Below are positions 11,501 through 23,500 of a stretch of 64,000 nt of DNA, piece after piece. The position numbers and the translations under genes were made by a program. Under the pieces are notes generated by a model, which was given only the letters and a program-made list of their open reading frames with translations, was not told where the DNA came from and ran no database searches. Position 1 is the first letter of the stretch, and every line of letters begins with the position of its first letter. Origin of the DNA: Pachypanchax playfairii (taxonomy: Eukaryota > Chordata > Actinopteri > Cyprinodontiformes > Aplocheilidae). Where the stretch lies: contig SSNP01000065.1 of NCBI GenBank assembly GCA_006937955.1, positions 2,293,858 to 2,357,857 on the forward strand. The letters are read 5' to 3'.

Positions 11501-14500
11501 CTGATTTTTAAAGAATTTATTTGCAAATTATGGTGTAAAATAAGTATTTGGTCACCTACAAACAAGTAAGATTTCTGGCTTTCACAGACCTGTAACTTCT
11601 TTAAGAGGCTCCTCGGTCCTCCACTCGTTACCTGTATTAATGGCACCTGTGTGAACTCGTTATCAGTATAAAAGACACCTGTCCACAACCTCAAACAGTC
11701 ACGCTCCAAACTCCACTATGGCCAAGACCAAAGAGCTGTCAAAGGACACCAGAAACAAAATTGTAGACCTTCACCAGGCTGGGAAGACTGAATCTGCAAT
11801 AGGTAAGCAGCTTGGTGTGAAGAAATCAACTGTGGGAGCAATTATTAGAAAATGGAAGACATACAAGACCACTGATAATCTCCCTCGATCTGGGGCTCCA
11901 CGCAAGATCTCACCCCGTGGGGTCAAAATGATCACAAGAACGGTGAGNNNNNNNNNNNNNNNNNNNNNNNNNNNNNNNNNNNNNNNNNNNNNNNNNNNNN
12001 NNNNNNNNNNNNNNNNNNNNNNNNNNNNNNNNNNNNNNNNNNNNNNNNNNNNNNNNNNNNNNNNNNNNNNNNNNNNNNNNNNNNNNNNNNNNNNNNNNNN
12101 NNNNNNNNNNNNNNNNNNNNNNNNNNNNNNNNNNNNNNNNNNNNNNNNNNNNNNNNNNNNNNNNNNNNNNNNNNNNNNNNNNNNNNNNNNNNNNNNNNNN
12201 NNNNNNNNNNNNNNNNNNNNNNNNNNNNNNNNNNNNNNNNNNNNNNNNNNNNNNNNNNNNNNNNNNNNNNNNNNNNNNNNNNNNNNNNNNNNNNNNNNNN
12301 NNNNNNNNNNNNNNNNNNNNNNNNNNNNNNNNNNNNNNNNNNNNNNNNNNNNNNNNNNNNNNNNNNNNNNNNNNNNNNNNNNNNNNNNNNNNNNNNNNNN
12401 NNNNNNNNNNNNNNNNNNNNNNNNNNNNNNNNNNNNNNNNNNNNNNNNNNNNNNNNNNNNNNNNNNNNNNNNNNNNNNNNNNNNNNNNNNNNNNNNNNNN
12501 NNNNNNNNNNNNNNNNNNNNNNNNNNNNNNNNNNNNNNNNNNNNNNNNNNNNNNNNNNNNNNNNNNNNNNNNNNNNNNNNNNNNNNNNNNNNNNNNNNNN
12601 NNNNNNNNNNNNNNNNNNNNNNNNNNNNNNNNNNNNNNNNNNNNNNNNNNNNNNNNNNNNNNNNNNNNNNNNNNNNNNNNNNNNNNNNNNNNNNNNNNNN
12701 NNNNNNNNNNNNNNNNNNNNNNNNNNNNNNNNNNNNNNNNNNNNNNNNNNNNNNNNNNNNNNNNNNNNNNNNNNNNNNNNNNNNNNNNNNNNNNNNNNNN
12801 NNNNNNNNNNNNNNNNNNNNNNNNNNNNNNNNNNNNNNNNNNNNNNNNNNNNNNNNNNNNNTGACCAAATACTTATTTTCCACCATAATTTGCAAATAAA
12901 TTCTTTAAAAATCAGACAATGTGATTTTCTGGATTTTTTTTCCTCATTTTGTCTCTCATAGTTGAGGTATACCTATGATGAAAATTACAGGCCTCTCTGA
13001 TCTTTTTAAGTGGGAGAACTTACACAATTGGTGGCTGACTAAATACTTTTTTGCCCCACTGTATATTAAAGTCTTCATTTTACTCATTATTGTGGTAAAG
13101 TTGAAGGATTTCAAATGTAGTTGTTTGCAAGTGATTAATAAAGCAGAGGAAATGTCTGATCGTCCCCTCAGGAACTGTGATAAGCCCCGCCTGATTGAGG
13201 CTTTGAAGAGCAAGCGTATCCGTGACATTGCCTGTGGTAGCTCTCACAGTGCTGCAATCACCTCCAGTGGGGAGCTCTACAGCTGGGGTTTAGGCGAATA
13301 TGGTCGCCTTGGACACGGAGACAACACGACTCAGCTCAGGCCTAAACTGGTATGTGCACAAGTTCCGGATACATTTATCACCTTTCGGATCTTCTGCACT
13401 CAGCAGCTTCTCTAACGCCTAGTGACAACACTTGCTATGAATTGTAGCTTGTAAATATTGTGCAAACTGTCTATAAACAGTGGAGGACTAGTTGTGACTG
13501 TGTTTGATTTTTCTTTCCAGGTGAAAGTGCTTCTGGGGCACAGAGTTATTCAGGTGGCTTGTGGTAGCAGGGATGCTCAAACTTTAGCTCTCACTGATGA
13601 AGGTAAATCTGTTAACACACTTGTTTCTGCTCTGTAAAGTATTTAGTTAAATATTTATTTATTTACTTTGTCAGGGTTGGTGTTCTCCTGGGGTGATGGA
13701 GATTTTGGAAAGCTCGGCCGTGGAGGTAGCGAGGGCTGCAACATTCCTCAAAACATAGAAAGGCTTAATGGACAAAGTGTCTGCCAGATTGAATGTGGAG
13801 CACAGTTTTCTTTGGCTCTGACTAAATCTGGAGTTGTTTGGACATGGTAAGACTGATAAAATATACACTTAGGATGAGACTTTATTTATCCCTGTTGAAG
13901 AGGTTACAAGTCATCTACTGTCAAGAATTCCAATCTCAGTAAACTTTCTGTGTTTGCAAACAGGGGTAAAGGGGACTATTTTCGATTAGGCCACGGCACT
14001 GATGTCCATGTGCGAAAGCCCCAGATGGTGGAAGGACTGAGAGGAAAAAAGATAGTCCATGTTGCTGTTGGAGCCCTGCACTGTCTGGCTGTCACAGATG
14101 CTGGACAGGTTTGTTTTGATCACCATGAAAAGACATTCTCTCTTATTTACAGTCATGGCCAAAAGTTTTGAGAATTACACAAATATTGGTTTTCACAAAG
14201 TTTGCTCCTTTTTAGTACTTTGTGTCAGTTGTTCCTGTATTGAAGTTTAATTACAAGCGTTTCCTAAGTTTCAAAGGCTTTTATTGACAGTTACATCATG
14301 TTCATGCAAAGAGTCAATATTTGCAGTGTTGGTACTTCTTTTTTAAGACCTCTGCTGTTCACCCTGCTGTCAATCAACTTCTGGGTCAAATCCTGACTGT
14401 AACCCATTCATTCATAATCAATGCTTGGACTTTTTCAGAATTAGTGTTTGTCCACCTGCCTTTTAAGGATTGACCACAAGTTCTCTATTGGATTCTGTGG

Positions 14501-17500
14501 AGGTTCCTGGCCATGGATCCAAAATTTCAATATTTTGTTTCTCGACCCACTGAGTTATCACTTTGTTCTTATGACCCGGAGCTCCATCATGCTGGAAAAG
14601 GATGTTCTTCACCAAACTGTTCTTGGATGGTTGGAAGAATTTGCTGTCAGAGGATGTTTTGGTACCATTCTTTATTCATGGCAGTGTTTTTTTGGCAAGT
14701 CCTTTGGATGAGCAGCAGCTCAACACATGATGGTCTCAGGATACTTCACTGTTAGCATGACACAGGACTGATAGTTGCTCTCACATTTTCTTCTTTAGAC
14801 AATCTTTTTTCCAGATGCTCCAAACAATCAGAAAGGAGCTTCATTTGAGAAAAGGACTTGACCCCAGTCCTCAGCAGTCCGCTCTCTTGACTTTTTTGCA
14901 GAACATCAGTCTGTCCCTGATGTTTTTTGGAGAGAAGTGGCTTCTTTGCTGTCCTTCTTGACACCAGACCATCTTCTAAAAGTCTTCACCTCACTGTATG
15001 CGCAGATGTTCTCACCTGCCAGCTGTCAGTCCTGAGCAGCTCTGCATTGGTGACACTCCGATCCTGCAGCTGAATCATCTCTAGGAGACGGTCCTGGCGC
15101 TTGCAGGACTTTCTTAGGTGTCCTGAAGCTTCTTCAAAACAATTAAACCTCTTTCCTTGAAGTTCTTGATGATCTGATATATGGTTGATTTAGGGTCATC
15201 TTGGTAGCAACAGTATCCTGCCTGTGATGATGATGGCTGCAAGTTTCTTTGTAGGTTAGATTTCAAGTATCACCCTCCTTTTAACACATCCAGTCTGTTA
15301 TTCTAACTCAGTCAGCATGACATAATGATCTCCAGCCTCGTGCGCGTCTACATTCTCACCTGTCTTTTTAACGGTATGTTTGTATCAATTGTTTTTCCTT
15401 TGTTTGTTTTATCTGTTTTAGCGTCTTGATTTTAATGTGTGTTTTAATTGTAGTCTTTTATTTATGTTTTTATGTTCACGCTTGGTTGGCTGGTTGTAAT
15501 GCCATGTTTTAAAAGCGCTTTACAAATGAAGTGGTATGGTATGGTATGGTATGGTATGGTATGGTATGGTATGGTATGGTATGGTATGGTATGGTGAGAA
15601 GATTATTGAAATGGTCTCAGCAGGTCTTGAGCAGTGGAAATGGCTTTTTGGGATCAAGTTCATTTTCATGGCAAAGAAGGACTTTGTAGTTTATCTGATC
15701 ACTCTTTATAAAATGCAAAATGGCTGTCATAAAAACTGAAGCAGCAAACTGTGATAACCAATGTTTGTGTCATTCTCAAAACTTTTGGCCACGACGTTAG
15801 AGGTGGAGATTAGACTTGTAATTTATCAGCACCCTTTCCTTCTCAAGACACCCAACAAGCCTTTTTCAGTTACATGGCTTATTTCCCTTTGTATAACATC
15901 TTTGTTCATGTTAAATATATTTATCATTTTATAAAATTAAATATAGTAACTCTGTATACTAAGAGGCTTTTAAGATTGGGACTTAAATATATTATTTTTG
16001 TTTCAATCCCTGAGTCAGAATCTGCTATATGTGAATTTAAGATAATGAAGACATGTTTTTTTACACGTTTATGGATTGTTTTTAAATCCAGTTATTATCT
16101 TATATTTCTGTCTAAGGTGTATGCATGGGGTGACAATGACCATGGGCAGCAGGGAAACGGCACCACCACAGTGAACAGGAAGCCCACCTTGGTTCAAGGT
16201 CTGGAGGGACAGAAGATCACTCGAGTGGCATGTGGCTCCTCCCACAGCGTGGCCTGGACTACTGCGGATGTGACCACACCTTCAGTTCATGAGCCAGTAC
16301 TTTTCCAGACAGCCAGAGACTCCCTTGGGGCCTCATACTTGGGTAATCCTTTACTTGTACATGGTACAAGTTTTGTCTGTCCCTGTTTCCACAGTTTTTC
16401 AGAGGGAATTCACATGATCAGTACCAAAAGTAGTAGAAACAGTTTGGGGTCATTCAGTCTGTGGTATTTAAATATATCATACTTCTATAGTAACATTACA
16501 TCTTTTAGGCTTCAAATTACACTGGGATTAGTTTTTTTAATTTTCTCACAGCCTCTTAAATTAAACCGATATTATTTTGAAACAGTTTCTAAAAGGTACG
16601 TGATAAAAAAAATCATGCAGCCTAATGGTGCGTTCACCCCGCCCAGCGCGTCCAGGCAGCAGGGCAGCTGGATTACATGTTAAGTCTATGGTACTAAGCA
16701 ATAAGTGGGCGTCAAGCTGCGCCAAGCTGCCACGCAGCTGCTGCTTGCAGTTGGGAAAATTGATCTTTGGGGCAGTAGACGCGGGGCAGCAACCAATCAG
16801 TGACTCTTTTCACTGATCACGTCATCAACTTCTAGATCTGACAGTCTGTCCAATTAATTTCAAAATGGAGGAGAAACTGATTATCACTGTTTGTAACCAC
16901 CGCGAACTGTATGACCCATCTTCGTATTTAAATAAGGACAGGAAAAGATTGGACCTTATCTGGAGGAAGATATCGGAGCATATTGGAGTTCCAGGTAAAC
17001 AGTTTCATATTTTATGAAACTCAGATCGTCTCAATGGGGTGTATCTACACCCTCTGCAAATGTGCCCGACGACGACGTTGTATAGCTTTATTTATTAAAT
17101 AAATCCAAGCCACTCTCGACATGATCCGTCATGTTGGAAATAACTATAACAACAGAGAAATCACCCGCCCGCCTGTGATGTACTTCACGTTCTGTGATGT
17201 AACGCGCGGATGCGGACTGTGCAAAGTGTGCAAGCAGCTGTGTTTTTATTTAAGCAGCAACTTTAGTCCGGCAGCAGTATGGTTTCCTTCCAAGAAAGAG
17301 TACTACTGATTTAGTATTTGCTTTGAGAATGTTAATGGAATAGTACAGAGAAAGCCAGAGGGAGCTTCATTGTGTCTTTGTAGATCTAGAAAAAGCATCT
17401 GACAGGGTACAGAGAGAGGAACTGTGGGTACGAGGGCATCAGTTTAAGGTGCAGGCTCTAAACTCAAGCTGTTTTATAGTGTTTACAATCAGTCCATATT

Positions 17501-20500
17501 TTAATTTTGCACATTACAGGTGTTCAGTCAGACAGTGACTCATCAACAGCAAGCAACAAGATGAGTGGGCAGAGCAGTGTGAAGCCCAGTCGCCCCTCGC
17601 TGGCCAAGATTCTCCTCAGTCTGGATGGAAACCCAGCCAAACAGCAGGCTCTGTCTCATGTACTGTCAGCTCTACAAATCATGTATGCAAGGTATGCTGC
17701 CTGCAGAGTGGGAACCATTTATACTGTTTGTTTTGTGTGTAGAAGAAAATACAACTCTTAATTCATAACATGTATCCTTAGTAACCTTTTTGTTTTCCCA
17801 GGGATGCAGTGGTGGGTGCTCTGATGCCAGCCAGCATGATTTTGCCAGCAGAATGTCCTTCCAGTTCACCCGTCCCCCCTTTAGACTCCTCATCTTCATC
17901 CTGTGTCAGTGATGAAGAATGTTCTCCCGTCCACCTTGAAACTGAGGAACGGGTCAGCCCGAATCTCTGGCAAGACAAGAAGGGAGAGGTACATCTTCCA
18001 TCATTTTAATGCTGGCTTTCAGAAGGATTTGTCTGTTTTGATTTGGCAACAGTGATCGATATGGTTTTATTCTGCAGCAAAGCAGTTGTTAGACTGTTTC
18101 AAAAACTAAAGCTTAAAGTTCTATTCATAACGCCAAATAAACATACTGTTTTTTAATTTCTGGAAAATTATAGTCTAAAAGAGAAAATGATAATAATCAG
18201 CACATGAACAAGTAGTTTCTATACTACAGGCCAAATTTCACCCATAGCTTGAATCTTAACACTGAAATTATCATAACACTAGGAACCGGAAAGCCTATGA
18301 AAATTTTGGGAAAATCTGTCCTTTGGTTCACTAAAGCCGTTTTCAGACAGACGTTTCGGAATATTTGTGGACATTTCCATCCAGTCGTTAACTGGAGTTG
18401 TCTTTTCAGACATGCCATTGTTTTGAACGCAAACACTGTATCGGAGAACGTCTGCTCTTATTACTACTGTCTTCAGCCGTAAAGGTTGTAGAACATATTA
18501 TGCTTTCTCCAGAACGCTTTCAGACTCAAAAGCAAAACGGAAGAAGTCCTGAACAGTACCGGTTTTCATGGCCTGTCTGAAGGGAGCTCAAGGATCAATG
18601 AAGATTTCGATGGACCTCCTTTGTTGTCACACTTTTGCGATGCAAATACAGAGATAGACCTATCACATACCACAGAGCGGAGGCTACAGATGAAATTTGT
18701 GTTACATATACACAGACTTTTTTCTCTGTTAGACAGTCCGCACTTTTCACATAAGCTGCTGAAACAGTTTATTGTGATTTTATTGAATCTGGTTTACCTT
18801 TTGACCTTGTATTTCTTTTTTTCTTTCTTTTATTTCTTTGCATATTGCTACAGATATTAACATCAGGCAGATCACCTGTTTGTCCGTTTACTGCTAGAAA
18901 ATGTTTGCTGCTGGTTTCTGGCGGGTTATAAATCACTGATGTTTTTGAAGTGTATTTTATGACATTTAATTAGTGTCAAAAGTCATTAATGCATATTCTG
19001 CATGCACACACTGAACATGAGCTCATAAAAGTGATTAACAAAGGAAGTTGTAACTTGCAAGTAAATACATATATTGAGAGAAGTCATTTCTGTACCTTGA
19101 GTGTGCAAACAGTACCTGTGATTGCACAAGCATCTACCATGTCCGCATATGTGGACCAATGAGCACACAGCAGTGACAAGCGCACTCTCAACTCTCAAAA
19201 GTGCTCAGTTGCAGAATCTACTGGAGGGCAGAGTCAGTGTGCCAGTGTGAACGGATAAATAATTGTGTAAAAGCCTATTCTTTACATAAATACAGTATTT
19301 ACATAGCTTTTTGTCAATATTACTATGAAAGAAAAGAGGCAGTAATCAAATTCAAATCGTGTGCATTTTGTTGATACACAAGCGTCACAAAAACGACTAT
19401 GAAACCACAGGCTTGTATTATTAATATGTGTATTGCTATTACTATTACTCAGTAAATTACACACTCACTACAGTCATTTTCAGACAGACGTTCTGGAATA
19501 TTTGCGGACAATTCGATCCAGTCTTTAACCGGAATCGTCTTTTCAGACACACCACTGTTTTGAAAGCAAAGACCGTATCGGAGACCGTATCATAAAGGTT
19601 CTGGAACAGATTATGCGGACAGATTCTAGAACAGTGCTGTCAGACTCAAAAGCGAAATGGACAAAGTCCTGGAACGGTTACATTTTTCATGGCCTGTCTA
19701 AAAGGGCTTAACTGTCAAGGAAGATTTTAGCGTGACAGAACTGTTGCAAAACAACCCCCCTTTCCTTTTTACAAAGATACCGCTGTTGTGTTATGTAAAT
19801 GAGGGCTTATAATTAACTTATAATTCCATAGGTCCACAATATCTGTAGACTAACAGAAAATCTATTCTGATTCAGTTTCTCAGAAATCATAGAAAGTCAA
19901 TTTAAATTTAAGACAAAACATCTAGCAATTTCTTTGAAAGCCAAATAGGGATCTCACACAAATGTGTCAAGTCATTGAAAAACGGCCAAGGGACATATTG
20001 AGTTATTTACAGATTCTGAAAGTGTGCAGTGTCAACTTTCCAACACTGTATAACACAGATTCCACAAATTCCAACATTTTTAAAGATATGACCATTTGAA
20101 TGTTAGAATCTCCAAAACTAGTTCTGTGAGAATTTAAGATTCTTAATTTTTCTGCGAATTCACGTAATGTGGTGGGAGGTAAGAGAAACTGTCCACATTA
20201 GCATTACTAAGCATAAAACCAGTTCCCAGCTAGTTTTAGTCAGTACGTTTCCATGCACATCTAACCCTCTAACCCGTGCAATTGACAGAAACCGAACTAA
20301 TGGATTAAACCCCCGTTGAGAGCTTGGTCCCAGTTTACATGTCACTCTGAGAAGCAAATTATTGAAAAAAGTGCTCTCACCGCAGCTCCAGTAGGTGGCG
20401 ACCCTTTATGTGGTATTACTTCTGGTTCGCGTCACACAAAGTACCACCAAGTGAAGCAAACGGAGTAACAAATGGACAACAACAATGCTGCATCATTTGT

Positions 20501-23500
20501 TACATACTGTACAATTTGATGCTATTACACGTCAGGTGCATGCAGAGTCTTGTGGCAGTGACATTTTCATTATTGATTACATTATTGATTTCCACGTTGC
20601 ATCATTTCCTGAAGGGGTGTCCTGCTTCTCATTTTCTGCTTCTACATTAACTCTGGAGAAAGTTTACAGCTACACCACTGAGTCCTTTCTTTCTTCCCTT
20701 TCCTTCTTTCTGACTCAAATGTTATGTTAGCAACAGTTTCTGATATCTTATGTTCCAACTGCACCACAAGTCCAATGGGATCAGAATCAGAACCATCATT
20801 GGAATGGTCTAAAATATCCTTATTATTTTACAAGTATTTCCAAAATGTGCTGTCAGAAGCACAATTTAGCACTTTTGCAATCTGTTCTTCTTGGTCCATT
20901 CAGCATGTAAACACATTGGCTGAAAAGCTGGTTAAGTAGCCATGTGGTTCCACTTGAAGGGGCTGCATTTGGCTGAAAGTTGACATGCAAATTTCCCCAA
21001 ACCTGATACCAGGAAGAGGCTTCTGCTGAGAATTTCTTCTCTAAAAGTTCCCAAATTCAAACACAAAATTTATGGTTTTAAAACCCTCACACTTCTTCTT
21101 CATGATTTCTACTGGCATATTTAGCAAAAATCAAAACAAACAAAATTATACATTTTTCAGAAAAAATATTTTTTCACTGTTTTTAGGACTTCATTTGAGA
21201 CAAACTAGTTCACAGTTTTGCCGTGGTGCATCACAAATGTAATTGTTGTATTTCTCTCTCTTTTCACTTTTAGGGAACTGAGCAGACTTGCAAGCACTTT
21301 GTATACTTGTGACTGTAACTGTATTTTGACCATCTATACAGCTGTATCCATGCTCGGAAAACACAATGATAAAATGTATCTTTTAATATTTAGCACAGCT
21401 GAACAGTGAAATTTATGTGTCTATTTTGTGTGTGAGCAGGCTCCCTCATCAGAAGATGCTGTTACGCCATCATCAGCTGTTACTCCCTCCACCTGTGGAG
21501 CCTCTTCACGTCCTTTCATCCCCGTCACTGATGACCCGGGAGCAGCCAGCATCATAGCTGAGACCATGACAAAAACAAAAGAAGTTAGTTTGTGTAATAA
21601 TTAGAGCATGTGTACTTAAAGGTCCTAGATCATGCAAAATCATGAGGGGGCTCTGTGTCTCAGTGCAAGATGTTCCATGAGGATTTTGATGTTGGCCTTG
21701 ACGGCCCAGCCGAAATGAGATAAGAGAGTTTAGGGCAGAGCTGAGGAATTACAACAGTTCTTTGAGTCCTCATGGTACACTTTGAGTGGAAAAAAATCAG
21801 AAACAGCCAAATTGGACCAAATTACATAAACAGCAGCCAATCAATCGATCAATCACTTCTCCACTCCGAGCCAAACCTGCAGGTTCTCTAAGGTGGCACC
21901 AATCTTTCCAGTGAGATCCAGCAGCGCACTCCATCAGCCAGTTTGCGGTCTCATTCCTGAACCTCCCGGTCCCGTTCGAGAGTCGCAGCCAGCTGTTTGC
22001 GGTACTGCCCCGAGACCGCATCCAGTTTGCGATCCAGACTGCCAAATCTTTTAGTCCGAGTGTTGCCAGATGACTCCCATACATTCCACAACTTTAGAAT
22101 TTGTCGATACGTCAGGTAACCGCAAGCGCCATTCAGTAGGTATCTCACGATCAATAATCCAAATATGTACACATTCTCCACACCTTCGACAATCAGAACA
22201 GACAGACATACCCTCTTCCATTGGCCCCAGGAATCCATGGTAAACCCAGCCGGAAGTGTCGACTCTGGGCGTTGCAGCTCTCCCTTTTTAAGCCTTAAAT
22301 TTGAAAAAACTTTGTCCAATGCGTTAAATGACCACAAAACCAGATCCATTTTTCAATTTCAATTTGAAACAGCCAGCAGAGAGAAACACAGAAATCAGAC
22401 ACAAGCAGAAAATATACGGGCAAGAGGGAGCAGAGGAGAGTGCGTGCGTCCTCGACAGTGGGCGGTGAGAGAACAAATTGTAACATTTTATCAAATATGT
22501 GCCTACCCAGACGTTGAAAGCTGTGAAATAACATGATACAGAACCTTTAAGGTGTATGTGACACACTTAGGTCTCAATAAAACATTTTGAAGCCTTATAA
22601 CTAAATTTCACAAAACATGGTCCAAATTTGCAATTTTTGACACTTATAAGGCAAGTATGAATGTTTTATGTGCTTTGGGTGAATCTCAATTTAGAAACCG
22701 AAAGTGACGAAACACAGGAATGTAGCTCTTTGTTTACATCTTACATGGACATTGAAAAGCATTTGTGAGCTCCTGTTTTTGTTGATAAAATGGTGAAATG
22801 ATGTATAGCTGGTGGTTGTAGCAACACATCTTCCTTAATTTACAGTCAGGTCTATACTGTATATATTTGGGCACTAACCAAAACATATTCAAGATACAAT
22901 TATATAATCTATATGGGCTTAAAGTGCAGACTATCAGCTTCTTTTGAGGCTATTCAGTCCAAATTGGATGAAGGGTTTAGGAATTGCAGCTCTTTAATAT
23001 ATAGCCACCTCTTTTTCAAGGGACCAAAGGTAATTGGACAGTTGACTCAAATGTTATTTGACAGGTGTGGGCTGTTCCCTCAATCCATTATCAATTAACA
23101 GGTAATTAACTGGAGTTGATTTCAGGTGTGGCATTAGAATTTAGGGGCTGTTGCTGTGAACCCACAAGATGTGGTTAAAGGATCTCTCAGTGGAAGTGAA
23201 ACAGATCATTCATAGGCTGAAAAAAGAAGAAATCCATCAGAGAGATAGTGGAAATGTTCAGAGTGGTCAAATCAACTGTTTGGTACATTCTGAGATAAAA
23301 AGAGCTTCCTGGTGAACTCAGAAAGTCCAAAAGACCTGGACGTTCACGGAAGATAACAGTGGTGGATGATGGCAGGATCCTTTCCATGGTGAAGAAAAAT
23401 CCCTTCACAACATTCACCCAAGTGAAGAACATTCTCCAGGATGAAGGTGTACAAGTATCTAAGTCTACCGTTAAGAGAAGACTTGATGAGAACAAGTACA

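Larger units (their letters stand above)
11355..13061 (+). mobile_element. Tc1/mariner transposon, interior unsequenced
   Basis: Inverted ends starting CAGTGGGGCAAAAAAG and ending with its complement, about 200 bases or more long, are flanked by TA on both sides. The total of 1,707 bases includes the gap of Ns (11948-12861), close to a full-length Tc1-like element. The transposase start at 11718 is intact as far as sequenced. Confidence 0.92.

Noticed and set aside
11718..12899. Long frames on both strands across the Ns
   Set aside because: Most of the length is unsequenced. Only the first 76 codons on the plus strand are real.
15536..15739. Frame starting with a repeated Met-Val-Trp-Tyr-Gly motif
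   Set aside because: Produced by the TGGTA microsatellite.
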